The notes: generated by a model not told the origin, from the sequence alone. A DNA stretch of 64,000 bases from Burkholderia sp. WSM2232 (GCF_000472545.1 NZ_AWZV01000009.1:185800-249799), one strand, 5' to 3'; shown: positions 8,829 through 18,213, numbered from the stretch's first letter. Translations and numbers: made by a program.

Positions 8829-9797
8829 ATGCCGTTGAATCCGAAGATCGAACAGGTACTCGACATGATCGCGCGCGCGAGGCGCCCGAAGCTCCACGAA
8901 ATGACGCCGCAGGCGGCGCGCGCATCGTATGAAAAAAGCGCGCCGATTCTGGAGATTCCAGCTGCGCCGATGTTCTCCGTGGAAGACTTGCGCATTCCCA
9001 CACGCGACGGCGCTGCCATCGGCGCACGTCTTTACCATGCGAGCGAGCCAAGCTGGGCCGAGCCTGCCGCGGCGTTCGTCTACTATCACGGCGGCGGCTT
9101 CACCGTCGGCAGCGTCAACACGCACGACGCACTGTGCCGCATGTTCGCGCGCGACGGCCAATGCACGGTGCTGTCGGTGGATTACCGGCTCGCGCCCGAA
9201 CACAAATTCCCGACCGCCGTAGACGACGCTTTCGACGCGCTCACCTGGCTGCACGCGCACGCGGCGGAATTCGGCATCGACGCGGGGCGGCTCGCGGTGG
9301 GCGGCGACAGCGCAGGCGGCACGCTCGCGACGGTCTGCGCGGTGCTCGCGCGCGACGCCGGCATCCCGCTCGCGCTGCAATTGCTGATCTATCCGGGCAC
9401 CACCGGCTATCAGCAGACCGATTCGCACTCGCGTCTTGCCAATGGCTTTCTGCTGTCAGGCGATACGATTCAATGGTTCTTCAACCAGTACGTGCGCGAC
9501 CCGGGCGATCGCGACGACTGGCGTTTCGCGCCGCTCGACGGCACGCGCGGCGCGCCCGGCTTCGGCGGTCTCGCGCCGGCCTGGATAGCCACCGCCGAAT
9601 ACGACCCGCTCAGCGACGAAGGCGACGCCTACGCAGAGAAACTACGCAACGCGGGCAACGCGGGCAACGCGGTGACGCTCACGCGCTATCCGGGCATGAT
9701 TCACGAATTCTTCAAGATGGGCGGCTACGTGCCCGACGTCGCGCAAGCGCATGCGGATGCCGCAGCGGCGCTGCGCGCGGCATTGCGTGCGGACTGA
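8829..9797 (+). CDS. alpha/beta hydrolase, hormone-sensitive lipase family
   Basis: This is a 322-residue esterase of the HSL (family IV) group. It shows the oxyanion-hole HGGG motif in VYYHGGGFTVGS, the nucleophile elbow GDSAGG, an Asp in TAEYDPLSDEG, and the catalytic His in YPGMIHEFFKM. Members hydrolyse short-chain esters. No signal peptide is seen, so it should be cytoplasmic. The ATG at 8829 is used because the cap region of the family begins here (MPLNPKIEQVLDMI); an upstream start at 8742 lacks family similarity. It ends where the convergent NRDE gene ends. Confidence 0.92.
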   Translation: MPLNPKIEQVLDMIARARRPKLHEMTPQAARASYEKSAPILEIPAAPMFSVEDLRIPTRDGAAIGARLYHASEPSWAEPAAAFVYYHGGGFTVGSVNTHDALCRMFARDGQCTVLSVDYRLAPEHKFPTAVDDAFDALTWLHAHAAEFGIDAGRLAVGGDSAGGTLATVCAVLARDAGIPLALQLLIYPGTTGYQQTDSHSRLANGFLLSGDTIQWFFNQYVRDPGDRDDWRFAPLDGTRGAPGFGGLAPAWIATAEYDPLSDEGDAYAEKLRNAGNAGNAVTLTRYPGMIHEFFKMGGYVPDVAQAHADAAAALRAALRAD

Positions 9798-10733
9798 CTA
9801 GGCGATCTGCCGCTCGACGTTGAATGCGAAGCTGCGTTCGAAATCGCCGGGGCGCACGACGCGGTGCGAGCCGTTGTCGTCGCTACGCTCCGCCACCGCC
9901 ACGCTGACCATCTCGCCGTTGGCGACGACCCGCAGCGCCGTCGTGCCGCGCGTTCCATACTCGGGCGTTTCGATGAACGCCGCCGAGAGCGCCCGCTCGC
10001 GTTCGAGCGGAATGCCGGTGGACGGCAACTCGGCGTCGGACGCCACGCGCGGATCGCGCATCAGGTCGATCAGACGCTCGAGCGGCGGCATCGGATCGCG
10101 GGCGAGCAGTTCGCGCAGCTCGGTGCGCTTTCTGACGAGCTTGGGCCACGCGGTGTCGAGAATCGCGTTCGAGATTCCGTGCGTGCCGGGCGCGAGCAGC
10201 GCCGGCGCGAGGTTCGAGCGGTTGCAGTACCAGGCGAGTTCGCGGCGCTTCCAGTCGCCCACCAGCAGGTTGAAACCGTTGTAAATGTCGCCGGTTCGTG
10301 CGACGCGGTGCAGATAGGCAAGGGGAGATTCGTGCTCCACGCTGGCATTGTTTTCTTCGCCGGCACCGTCGTCGCCCGGGGCATCGCGTGGGTCCTTGGC
10401 ATTGGCGCCGGTTTCGCCCCGGCCCGACGCAAGGCGGACGCCGGCGCGCCCGGAAGCCAGCCAGTCGCTGACGAGCGTGCCGCGGGTCGGTGCATCGACG
10501 CGCATGTCATGCGGGGCGCGGTAGTTGGTGAGCGCGGCAAAGCGGCCGTCGCGCGACATGCCGAGCCACGTCCCGCCGCCGACCAGGTCGCGGCCGGCCA
10601 GCACGCCGCTCGCATCGTCCCACCAGCCGATTGGCTGAGCCGTGCGTCGAAAAAACTCGTCGCGATTCGCGGCGAGCGTGAAGAGCGGACCGTCGAGCGC
10701 ATCGGGTCGCCAGTCGAACACGATCAGGCACAT
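9798..10733 (-). CDS. NRDE/TANGO2 family protein
   Basis: This 311-residue protein begins with MCLIVFDWRP and carries the NRDE motif in TLAANRDEFF. It has further family blocks such as GGTWLGMSRDGRFAALTN and NGFNLLVGD. The family is related to Ntn-type hydrolases and has the conserved Cys2. Eukaryotic TANGO2 is implicated in heme and lipid homeostasis; the bacterial role is undefined. An insertion near residue 120 (acidic, GETGANAKDPRD...) is probably a disordered loop. The gene is 126 bp upstream-proximal to ygfZ on the same strand and may be its downstream partner. Confidence 0.87.
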   Translation of the reverse strand: MCLIVFDWRPDALDGPLFTLAANRDEFFRRTAQPIGWWDDASGVLAGRDLVGGGTWLGMSRDGRFAALTNYRAPHDMRVDAPTRGTLVSDWLASGRAGVRLASGRGETGANAKDPRDAPGDDGAGEENNASVEHESPLAYLHRVARTGDIYNGFNLLVGDWKRRELAWYCNRSNLAPALLAPGTHGISNAILDTAWPKLVRKRTELRELLARDPMPPLERLIDLMRDPRVASDAELPSTGIPLERERALSAAFIETPEYGTRGTTALRVVANGEMVSVAVAERSDDNGSHRVVRPGDFERSFAFNVERQIA

Positions 10734-10859
10734 CGGGGACCTCTCCCGGTTGTTGCGTCAAAACGCAAGGGCGAGCAGGAAAGCAGGCGGGAACGCCGGC
10801 CACAGCGGCCGCTGCGTTGATCGCGGTTGGCCGCTGCGTCGAAAGCGGTAATGCTCCGC

Positions 10860-11984
10860 TCAAACTTCGGTGGGCAGTCCGTAGGGCAGCGCGAGAAAGC
10901 GCAGCGCCGGGCCGTCGGCAGCGCCGAGATGCACCGAGCCGCTTTCCAGCGCGGCCAGTTTGATCTCCACCAGAACATCCACGCCGCCGTCGCGCGCCGA
11001 TGCCGCGTTCACCACCATGCCGCACGGCTGGCCCGGGTCGTCGGAGTGGAAGAGTTCGACGCCTGCCTTCACGGTGCCCAGCTCGCCCGCCACGTTGGCA
11101 AGCGAGGTGCGCCGCTTGATCGTGCCGCGATACTGGCTGCGCGCCACCACTTCCTGGCCCGGATAGCAGCCCTTCTTGAAATTGACTGCGCCGAGCACGT
11201 CGAAATTGACCATTTGCGGCACGAACTGCTCGACCACCGGCTGTGTGATGCGCGGCTCGCCCGCGCGGATGTCGAGCCAGTCCCACACCGCCGGCGAGAC
11301 CTGCTGCAACTTTTCGCGAAGCGCGGGCAGCTGCGATTCGATCTGCGCCTTAGGCCCAATCCACAGGTAGCGCAGGCGCTCGAACGCGTCGGGCACGCGG
11401 ATCAGCGAGCCGGCCGCGCCGTCCACCTTCACGTGAACGCCGTCCGGCAGCGCGTCGAAGACGCCCGAGAGCGCCTTGCGCACGTCGCCCGCGAGACCGA
11501 TCACGGCGAGCTCGCCGCTGGCATCGGCGAGTTTCGCCTTGGCGCGCAGGATGAACATGGAAAGGCGTTTTTGCACCGCCGCCTGCAGGTCTTTCGAGAC
11601 CAGCAGGCGAATCGTGTCGCCGCTGCGCCAGCTGAGGAAGGAGGCGAGCAGGCGGCCCTTGGCCGAGCAGTAGCCCGCGAGGCGCGCGTTGGCCGCGTCG
11701 AGATGCTGCGTGTCGTTCGTCAGTTGACCGTGCAGGAAGGTCGCTGCGTCGTCGCCGGTTGCGTCGATCACGCCGAACTGCGTGAGCACCGCGAAGGCGC
11801 CGTGTTCGAGGACGGCGTCGAACTCATCGGCCGCCGGGCGCGGCAATAGCGGCAGCGCGGTTGCGGCTGCGCTCGACGTCACGCCGGCCGATGTAGCCGG
11901 GGTGGCGCCCGAAGAGCTGCCCACGGGATTCGCCGGGGAACCGGCCGAAGGATTGCCTGAAGCGGTAGCGAGCGGTGTGGTCAT
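10860..11984 (-). CDS. ygfZ: folate-binding protein YgfZ, iron-sulfur cluster repair
   Basis: This 374-residue GcvT-fold protein is a YgfZ/IBA57 homologue, which uses tetrahydrofolate and helps maintain certain Fe-S enzymes such as MiaB. The diagnostic K-G-C-Y-x-G-Q-E motif is seen as KKGCYPGQEVVAR near residue 270, followed by a region rich in basic residues. The first ~40 residues are a low-complexity Ala/Ser/Pro tail, so the true start might lie downstream. It is divergent from mltG, with 77 bp between them that must hold both promoters. Confidence 0.92.
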   Translation of the reverse strand: MTTPLATASGNPSAGSPANPVGSSSGATPATSAGVTSSAAATALPLLPRPAADEFDAVLEHGAFAVLTQFGVIDATGDDAATFLHGQLTNDTQHLDAANARLAGYCSAKGRLLASFLSWRSGDTIRLLVSKDLQAAVQKRLSMFILRAKAKLADASGELAVIGLAGDVRKALSGVFDALPDGVHVKVDGAAGSLIRVPDAFERLRYLWIGPKAQIESQLPALREKLQQVSPAVWDWLDIRAGEPRITQPVVEQFVPQMVNFDVLGAVNFKKGCYPGQEVVARSQYRGTIKRRTSLANVAGELGTVKAGVELFHSDDPGQPCGMVVNAASARDGGVDVLVEIKLAALESGSVHLGAADGPALRFLALPYGLPTEV

Positions 11985-12061
11985 GGATTCCGGGAACAGT
12001 CAATTCTGACTTTAGCTAAGGCAAACAAGTATTATATGCAGTCCAACCCAGCCACGTTTTC

Positions 12062-13072
12062 ATGTCCCTCTTCAAGAAATGTTTGATCGCCGGCTCGATT
12101 GTCCTCGTGCTGGCCGCAGCTGCGATTGCTGGCGGATACCACTGGGCCAATAGCCCGCTCGAGCTGAACCCCGCGCAACTGGACGTCACCGTCAAACCGC
12201 ACAGCAGCCTGCGCAGCGTCGCGCTGCAGCTCAATCGCGGCGGCGTGCCGGTCGAGCCGGAGCTATTCATCGTCATGACGCGGCTGCTCGGGCTGCAGAG
12301 CGAACTGAAGTCGGGCAACTACGAGTTCAAGACCGGCGTGACGCCCTACGAAGTGCTGCAAAAAATCGCTCGCGGCGACGTCAACGAGTATGTCGCGACG
12401 ATCATCGAAGGGTGGACGTTCAAGCGCATGCGCGCGGAACTCGACGCGAACCCCGCGCTCAGGCACGACAGCGTGGCCATGAACGACGCGCAGCTGATGA
12501 GCGCGATCGGCGCGCCGGAGGCGTCGCTCGGCAACGGCGAGGGGCTGTTTTTCCCCGACACCTATCTGTTCGACAAGAATACGAGCGATCTGGACGTGTA
12601 CCGCCGCGCGTATCGCCTGATGCGGGTGCGTCTGGACGAAGCATGGCTCGCGCGGGCGCCGAGTCTGCCGTACCGGACCCCGTACGAGGCGTTGATCATG
12701 GCCTCGATCATCGAGAAGGAAACCGGCAAGAAGTCTGACCGCCCGATGGTCGCGGCAGTGTTCGCGAACCGTCTGCGGGTGGGCATGCCGCTGCAAACCG
12801 ACCCGACGGTCATTTACGGAATGGGCGAGAGCTACACCGGGCGCATCCGCAAGAAGGACCTGCAAACGGACACTCCCTACAATACCTACACCCGTATGGG
12901 CCTGCCGCCCACGCCGATTTCGCTGCCCGGCGTCGCCTCGCTGCAGGCGGCGATGAACCCGGCGCAGACGAGCGCGCTGTATTTCGTCTCGCGCGGCGAC
13001 GGCAGCAGCATCTTTTCCGACACACTCGGCGATCACAACAAGGCCGTGGACAAATACATTCGAGGACAATAA
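12062..13072 (+). CDS. mltG: endolytic transglycosylase MltG
   Basis: This is a 336-residue inner-membrane lytic transglycosylase (YceG family) that cuts nascent glycan strands and limits their length. One N-terminal membrane helix (residues ~7-27) is followed by a LysM-like domain and the catalytic domain. The catalytic glutamate is in MASIIEKETGKKSDR. Other family blocks are EGLFFPDTYLF, QTDPTVIYGMG and NTYTRMGLPPTPIS. The gene stops two bases before the tmk start, so mltG-tmk are likely co-transcribed, as in many proteobacteria. Confidence 0.95.
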   Translation: MSLFKKCLIAGSIVLVLAAAAIAGGYHWANSPLELNPAQLDVTVKPHSSLRSVALQLNRGGVPVEPELFIVMTRLLGLQSELKSGNYEFKTGVTPYEVLQKIARGDVNEYVATIIEGWTFKRMRAELDANPALRHDSVAMNDAQLMSAIGAPEASLGNGEGLFFPDTYLFDKNTSDLDVYRRAYRLMRVRLDEAWLARAPSLPYRTPYEALIMASIIEKETGKKSDRPMVAAVFANRLRVGMPLQTDPTVIYGMGESYTGRIRKKDLQTDTPYNTYTRMGLPPTPISLPGVASLQAAMNPAQTSALYFVSRGDGSSIFSDTLGDHNKAVDKYIRGQ

Positions 13073-13693
13073 ATGGCGCGCGGCAAATTCATCACGTTCG
13101 AAGGCATAGACGGCGCCGGCAAGACGACGCATCTCGCCTGGTTTCGCGAGCGGCTCGAGCAGAAGGTGGCCGCCACCGGCCGCTCGGTTGTCATGACGCG
13201 CGAGCCCGGCGGCACGCCGCTTGGCGAGCAGATTCGCGAAATCGTGCTGCATCAGAAAATGGATCTGGAAACCGAGGCGCTGCTGATGTTCGCGCTGCGC
13301 CGCCAGCATCTGGCAGAAGTGATCGAGCCGGCGCTCGCGCGCGGCGACTGGGTATTGTCCGACCGCTTCACCGACGCCACCTTCGCCTACCAGGGCGGCG
13401 GTCGCGGCCTGCCGCGCGACAAGCTGGAAACGCTGGAGCGCTGGGTGCAGGGTGGTTTCCAGCCGGATCTGACGGTGCTGTTCGACCTCGCGCCCGAGAT
13501 TGCCAATGAGCGGCGCAGCGCGGCGCGCGATCCGGACCGTTTCGAGCGTGAATCGGCGGCTTTTTTTGAGCGCACGCGCGCCGAATACCTGCGCCGCGCC
13601 GAGGAGGCGCCTTATCGGTTCGCTATCATTGACTCCTCGCAGAGCATTGTCCGAATTCAGAAACAACTTGAAGATCTGTTAGCAAGTATTTGA
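13073..13693 (+). CDS. tmk: thymidylate kinase
   Basis: This 206-residue enzyme phosphorylates dTMP to dTDP with ATP, needed for DNA synthesis. The P-loop is [12 protein letters not shown] at residues 7-18. The DR[YF] motif is in [17 protein letters not shown] and the substrate motif in [11 protein letters not shown]. The LID region contains [13 protein letters not shown]. The start codon directly follows the mltG stop. The next gene, holB, is 94 bp downstream, in the conserved order mltG-tmk-holB. Confidence 0.97.
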   Translation: MARGKFITFEGIDGAGKTTHLAWFRERLEQKVAATGRSVVMTREPGGTPLGEQIREIVLHQKMDLETEALLMFALRRQHLAEVIEPALARGDWVLSDRFTDATFAYQGGGRGLPRDKLETLERWVQGGFQPDLTVLFDLAPEIANERRSAARDPDRFERESAAFFERTRAEYLRRAEEAPYRFAIIDSSQSIVRIQKQLEDLLASI

Positions 13694-13787
13694 ATTTAAA
13701 GTGTTATGTGTAGCGCTAACAAAGCGCTGACTGCATCGCGCAGTTCCTCAGATATCGCTTTCAACCGATTGATTTCAAAGACAAACG

Positions 13788-14831
13788 ATGATTTATCCGT
13801 GGCAAGCCGATGACTGGAACCGCCTGCAGCAGCTGCGCGCCCACTGGCCGCACGCGTTGTTGCTGCATGGCCAGGCCGGTATCGGCAAGCTGCGCTTTGC
13901 GCAGCACCTCGCGCAGGGTCTGCTGTGCGAAGCGCAGCGCGCGAACGGCGAGCCGTGCGGCGCGTGCGTCGCGTGCAACTGGTTCGCACAGGGCAATCAC
14001 CCCGATTACCGGATCGTCGTGCCCGAGGCGCTCGCCGCTGAGGCCGGCATCGGCAACGGCGCGGACGACAAAGCCGAAAAAGCCGACAAGTCCGATGCAG
14101 ACGAAGGCAAGAAAACCCGCACGCCGAGCAAGGAAATCAAGATCGAGCAGATTCGCGGCTTGCTGGACTTCGTTGGCGTCGGGTCGCACCGGGGCGGCGC
14201 CCGCGTGGTCGTGCTGTACCCTGCCGAAGCGCTGAACGTCGCGGCAGCCAATGCGCTCCTGAAGACGCTTGAGGAGCCGCCTGCGGGTGTCGTGTTCCTG
14301 ATGGTGTCGGCGCGCATCGACCGGCTGTTGCCCACTATCATCAGCCGTTGCCGCCAATGGCCGATGAGCCTGCCGGCATCCGGAGCCGCGAGCCAGTGGC
14401 TCGCCGCGCAAGGCGTGGAGCAGGCGCAGGCGCTGCTGGCCGAAGCAGGGGGCGCGCCGCTGACCGCGCTCGCGCTCGCCAGCGACGAAAACCGCACGTT
14501 GCGCGACTGGACGCTCAAGCAACTCGCCGCAGGCCCCGAATGCGACGCCTTTGCGTGCGGCGAGGCGCTGCAGAAGCTGCCGGTGCCGCTGGTACTCGGC
14601 TGGCTACAGCGCTGGACGTACGACCTGCTCGCCCAGCGCACGGCGGGCGCCCCGCGTTATTTTCCGCAGGCGTCGGCGGCGCTCGCGCGCTGCGCGGCGC
14701 AGGCCGACGCGAGCGCATTCGCGCGCTTCATGCGAACCGTTACACGGCAGCGCGCGGTCGAGAATCACCCGCTGAACGCGCGGCTCGTGTTCGAGGAGCT
14801 GTTTCTTGGCTACCGCGAGCTCTTTGCATGA
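13788..14831 (+). CDS. holB: DNA polymerase III subunit delta'
   Basis: This 347-residue protein is a clamp-loader subunit that helps load the beta sliding clamp. It has an AAA+ fold with LLHGQAGIGKLRFAQ (P-loop region, near residue 24). A zinc module follows, with cysteines in CEAQ and CGACVAC. Other blocks are NALLKTLEEPP and the SRC motif in ISRCRQWP. An Asp/Lys-rich insertion near residues 88-112 (DDKAEKADKSDADEGKK) is a low-complexity loop not present in E. coli HolB. It sits in the mltG-tmk-holB-tatD block. Confidence 0.95.
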   Translation: MIYPWQADDWNRLQQLRAHWPHALLLHGQAGIGKLRFAQHLAQGLLCEAQRANGEPCGACVACNWFAQGNHPDYRIVVPEALAAEAGIGNGADDKAEKADKSDADEGKKTRTPSKEIKIEQIRGLLDFVGVGSHRGGARVVVLYPAEALNVAAANALLKTLEEPPAGVVFLMVSARIDRLLPTIISRCRQWPMSLPASGAASQWLAAQGVEQAQALLAEAGGAPLTALALASDENRTLRDWTLKQLAAGPECDAFACGEALQKLPVPLVLGWLQRWTYDLLAQRTAGAPRYFPQASAALARCAAQADASAFARFMRTVTRQRAVENHPLNARLVFEELFLGYRELFA

Positions 14832-14912
14832 CGGCGCCGCCCGCGGCATCCAGCGGACTTCCAATCGAACCGTTCTCCGTACGCCGGTCCTCCATCTCAA
14901 ACTGAACGCACC

Positions 14913-15437
14913 ATGAGCCTGTCCTACCGCGATGCCACGCCCGACGATCTGCCCGCCATCGTCGCCATTTACAACTCGACGGTCGCCTCCCGCCAGGTGA
15001 CCGCCGACCTCGAGCCCGTCAGCGTCGAGAGCCGGGTCGCGTGGTTTCACGCGCATGGGCCGCACAAGCGCCCGCTGTGGGTGGTCGAAGACGCCGGGCA
15101 GCCGGGCCGCGTGATCGCATGGCTCAGCTTTTCGGACTTTTACGGCCGTCCGGCCTATCAGCGCACCGCAGAGGTCAGCATCTATCTCGACGAACGCGCG
15201 CGTGGCAAGGGCCTTGGCAAGCAATTGCTGGCTGCGTCGCTTACGGCGGCGCCGGCGCTTGGCATCGACACGGTGCTCGGCTTTATCTTCGGCCACAACG
15301 AGGCGAGCCTGCGCCTCTTTCGCGGTTTCGGCTTTGACACGTGGGGGTCGCTGCCGCGCGTGGCCGTGCTCGACGGCGTGGAGCGCGATCTGGTGATCCT
15401 CGGCAAGCGCCTCGACGCCCCCGCCGCGGCCGGTTGA
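14913..15437 (+). CDS. GNAT acetyltransferase, phosphinothricin-acetyltransferase-like
   Basis: This 174-residue N-acetyltransferase resembles the PAT/MnaT group, which acetylate amino acids or phosphinothricin-type analogues with acetyl-CoA. The N-terminal motif is YRDATPDDLPAIVAIYN. The acetyl-CoA loop is RGKGLGKQLL near residue 96, followed by GFIFGHNEASLRLFRGFGF. It lies between holB and tatD, where many relatives have no gene or a PilZ gene. The natural substrate cannot be determined from sequence. Confidence 0.9.
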   Translation: MSLSYRDATPDDLPAIVAIYNSTVASRQVTADLEPVSVESRVAWFHAHGPHKRPLWVVEDAGQPGRVIAWLSFSDFYGRPAYQRTAEVSIYLDERARGKGLGKQLLAASLTAAPALGIDTVLGFIFGHNEASLRLFRGFGFDTWGSLPRVAVLDGVERDLVILGKRLDAPAAAG

Positions 15438-15470
15438 TCCGCTTCAGGTACCCATTTGCAGGACACCACC

Positions 15471-16262
15471 ATGTTTGTCGATTCGCACTGTCACATCAAT
15501 TTCGAAGGACTCGCCGAGCGCCTGCCGCAAGTGCTCGAGAATATGCGCAGCCACTCGGTCACGCATGCGCTGTGCGTGTCGGTCGATCTGGAAACGCTGC
15601 CGTCCGTGCTCGACATCGCCAGCCGGTACGAGAACGTGTACGCGTCGGTGGGCGTGCATCCGGACCACGAGCACATGCGCGAACCGGCCGTCGCGGAGCT
15701 GGTCGAACTCGCGCAGCACCCCAAGGTCGTCGCGATCGGCGAAACGGGCCTCGACTATTACCGTCTGGAAGGCCGCTCGATTGCCGACATGGAATGGCAG
15801 CGCGAGCGCTTTCGCAACCACATTCGCGCGGCGCATGCTACTGGCAAGCCGCTCATCATCCACACGCGGGCGTCGTCGGAAGACACCCTGCGCATCATGG
15901 CCGAGGAGCGCGCGAGCGAGCCGGGCGGCGTCATGCATTGCTTCACCGAGCCGTGGGCGGTGGCCCAGCAGGCGCTGGCGCAGAACTTCTACATCTCGCT
16001 GTCGGGCATCGTCACGTTCAAGAGCGCGACCGACGTGCAGGACGTGGCGCGCCGGGTGCCGCTGGAGCGCCTGCTGATCGAAACCGATTCGCCGTATCTC
16101 GCGCCCGTGCCGTATCGCGGCAAGCCCAATGAACCTGCGTACGTGAGTTATGTCGGACGTTTCATCGCGCAACAACGCGACATGGCCGACGAGGCGCTCG
16201 CCGCCGCGACGACGCAGAACTTCTTCCGCCTGTTCAGAATTCCGGCTCCGGCCGGCGTCTAG
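15471..16262 (+). CDS. TatD family metal-dependent hydrolase (YcfH-like)
   Basis: This 264-residue TIM-barrel hydrolase has the metal ligands DSHCH at residues 4-8, GETGLDYYR, a histidine in LIIHTR, a histidine in VMHCFTE and an aspartate in IETDSPYLAPVPYRG. TatD proteins act as DNases or D-aminoacyl-tRNA deacylase-like enzymes; the YcfH member found beside holB has no settled substrate. ATG at 15471 is preferred over an in-frame upstream start at 15456 because the conserved metal motif begins at once. It closes the mltG-tmk-holB block. Confidence 0.94.
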   Translation: MFVDSHCHINFEGLAERLPQVLENMRSHSVTHALCVSVDLETLPSVLDIASRYENVYASVGVHPDHEHMREPAVAELVELAQHPKVVAIGETGLDYYRLEGRSIADMEWQRERFRNHIRAAHATGKPLIIHTRASSEDTLRIMAEERASEPGGVMHCFTEPWAVAQQALAQNFYISLSGIVTFKSATDVQDVARRVPLERLLIETDSPYLAPVPYRGKPNEPAYVSYVGRFIAQQRDMADEALAAATTQNFFRLFRIPAPAGV

Positions 16263-16307
16263 AATCAAGCAGAATCAATAGGATAGGGCAGGACTCTAAA
16301 GTAGAAC

Positions 16308-17054
16308 ATGATGAATAATCCGACATTCACCCACGCATTGCATTCGCGCACGACGCGCCTCACCAAAGGTTCGCCTGTGCGCCGTCGTTTCTCGCGCGCC
16401 GCCGTGGCAGCGACGCTTGCGTGCGCCGCGCTGGCCTCGCTCTTCGCCGTTCCAGTGGCGGCCATAGCCGCGCCGATCGACTCGCTGATCAAGTCGGTCA
16501 AGTTCGACGATGTCGACGGCGTCAGGAAAATGCTCGCCAAAGGCATGGACCCGAACAGCGTCGACAATTACGGCATGCCGCTGCTGGTGCTGGCCGCGCG
16601 CGAGAAGTCCGACAAGGTGGGCGCGTTGCTGCTCGCGAACCCAAAGACCAACGTCGAGATTGAGGACAAGGCCGGCGAAAACGCGATGATGATGGCGGCG
16701 CTGAACGGCGACCTGGACTTCGTCAAGCAATTGATCGCCAAAGACGCCGAGGTCAACAAGAAGGGTTGGGCGCCGCTGCACTACGCGGCCGCGAACGGTC
16801 ACGACGACATCGTGAAACTGCTGCTCGATAACTCCGCGTACGTGGACGCCGGTTCGCCCAACGGCACCACGCCGCTGATGATGGCCGCGCGCGGCGGGCA
16901 CGTGTCCACGGTCAAACTGCTGCTCGACAACGGCGCGGATCTGACAGTGAAGAATCAGATCGGCCTGACGGCGCTCGACTTCGCGAAGACCTACAAGGAG
17001 CCGGACGTGGTCGAAGGTCTGACCGCGCGCCTGCAACAGATGCAGCAGAAGTAA
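16308..17054 (+). CDS. exported ankyrin-repeat protein
   Basis: This 248-residue protein begins with a basic region (RRRFSR) and a hydrophobic signal segment (residues ~30-53, ending near VAAIAAPID), so it should be periplasmic. It then has about five ankyrin repeats, for example GWAPLHYAAANGHDDIVKLLL and GTTPLMMAARGGHVSTVKLLL. Ankyrin repeats bind other proteins. The partner is not evident. It follows tatD by 46 bp on the same strand and may be transcribed with that group. Confidence 0.9.
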   Translation: MMNNPTFTHALHSRTTRLTKGSPVRRRFSRAAVAATLACAALASLFAVPVAAIAAPIDSLIKSVKFDDVDGVRKMLAKGMDPNSVDNYGMPLLVLAAREKSDKVGALLLANPKTNVEIEDKAGENAMMMAALNGDLDFVKQLIAKDAEVNKKGWAPLHYAAANGHDDIVKLLLDNSAYVDAGSPNGTTPLMMAARGGHVSTVKLLLDNGADLTVKNQIGLTALDFAKTYKEPDVVEGLTARLQQMQQK

Positions 17055-17211
17055 AGGCGCACGTTTCGCCCCTTATTGCCTGAAGATAGCGGCGCGTGCC
17101 TGCTGCCGCGCCGGAAAACAGTGCAGAATGACGGTTTTGGCGCGCCCCTCGTGCGCGCTCCGTCCGATGCGGCAACAGACCGCCTGATAAACGACCCTGG
17201 AAAGGAACACC

Positions 17212-17568
17212 ATGCTGCGGGCTTTGATTTTCGCCAGCGCGTTTGCCGTACCGTTATCGGCGGCCGCGTTTACGGGAGGCGACCTCAACAAGCTGTGCAC
17301 GAAGACCGACGTGGCCTCGCGCAGTGCGTGCGCCGCCTACATCGAGGGTGCCGCCGACGGCATCTTCAATACCATTGATGCGATTGGCGGCACCACCGGC
17401 CCGCGCGTCGGCCAGTATTTCTGCTTGCCTCAGGACGCGCGTTCGGCGCAATTGACCGACGCGGTGCGCAAGTACATCGCCGAAAATCCGAACGTGGCGG
17501 GATACAACGCGAGCACGGCGATTTCGCTCGGGCTCGGCAAGGCGTTTCCTTGTAAGAGCGGGAGCTAA
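17212..17568 (+). CDS. Rap1a/Tai family exported protein
   Basis: This is a 118-residue protein with a signal peptide (cleavage likely near AAAF at 18-20). The mature domain has the spacing of four cysteines seen in Rap1a/Tai proteins: LCTKTD, ACAAYIEGAADG, YFCLP and PCKSG. The family was named for immunity proteins that neutralise type VI amidase effectors (Tai4) and Serratia Rap1a. Most stand-alone copies have no proven partner. No effector or type VI gene is visible in this window, so an immunity role is only a possibility. The start has an AAGGA site (17200-17208). Confidence 0.82.
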   Translation: MLRALIFASAFAVPLSAAAFTGGDLNKLCTKTDVASRSACAAYIEGAADGIFNTIDAIGGTTGPRVGQYFCLPQDARSAQLTDAVRKYIAENPNVAGYNASTAISLGLGKAFPCKSGS

Positions 17569-18213
17569 ACTGATCCGAAGCTGAGCGCAGGCGGCTCGCG
17601 CGCTTTGCGGCGGGCTGTCAGCATCAGTTATTGCATTGGCTCGACGAGTTGGGTGGCGCACCGCGTGCGGGTTTGTTGTTCGACTCGCTGGTTTGGCCGG
17701 TTCGTTGGTTTGGCCGGTTCGTTGGTTTGATCGGTTCGTTGGTTGATTGGTTTGATTCGTTTGATTCGTTTGATTCGTTTGTTTGACTGGGTCGCTCGTT
17801 TGGCCCGTTCGTTGGTTTGATCCGTTCGTTTGCGTGCGTTTTAACGGTTGTTCACAGTTTCGTCGCGTGAGCCTGCATTCCCGGGCACGCGTTCAACATG
17901 ATGAGCCGGGGCACCGCCGCTCGCGGTTGCGGCCGGCTCGCTGGCGGGGCGCATGGTTCGCTCCGCGCCCTGCGCCGAGCGCTTCATGTGCGCTTTAGTC
18001 GTGCTCCGGTTGCGCTTCGCTGGGCTCGATCCCGCCCGGTTGCCCGGGTTGCCCGGGTTGCGCTTCTTCGAGCCCTTGCGCGGAACTACGGTTCCGCGCC
18101 GTTACGCGGGCGTGCCGGCCGACTGTATCGCGCCGCGCGCATTGTCCCCGTGCCGTCGCCGCGCAATGCGCGGCCGGCCCATCCACATTCAAGCGAGGAG
18201 GAAACGGTCCTAC
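17569..18213. other. long non-coding stretch before the MscS gene
   Basis: About 645 bp between the Rap1a/Tai gene and the channel gene. It holds the tandem repeats described at 17689-17829 and a short GGGTTGCCC repeat near 18038-18058. Open frames across 17898-18845 are GC-driven shadows. The promoter of the channel gene should lie here but no clear -35/-10 pair was recognised. Confidence 0.6.
17689..17829. repeat. 17-bp and 9-bp tandem repeats
   Basis: The 17-bp unit TGGTTTGGCCGGTTCGT begins at 17689 and 17706, with a third variant at 17723. The 9-bp unit TTTGATTCG repeats three times at 17751-17777. Two more 17-bp variants lie at 17796-17829. It is a T/G-rich non-coding minisatellite. Confidence 0.85.

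Noticed and set aside
14913..15437. Antibiotic or herbicide resistance gene (phosphinothricin acetyltransferase)
   Set aside because: Similarity to the PAT group is general; housekeeping members of this family are widespread and the context is housekeeping.
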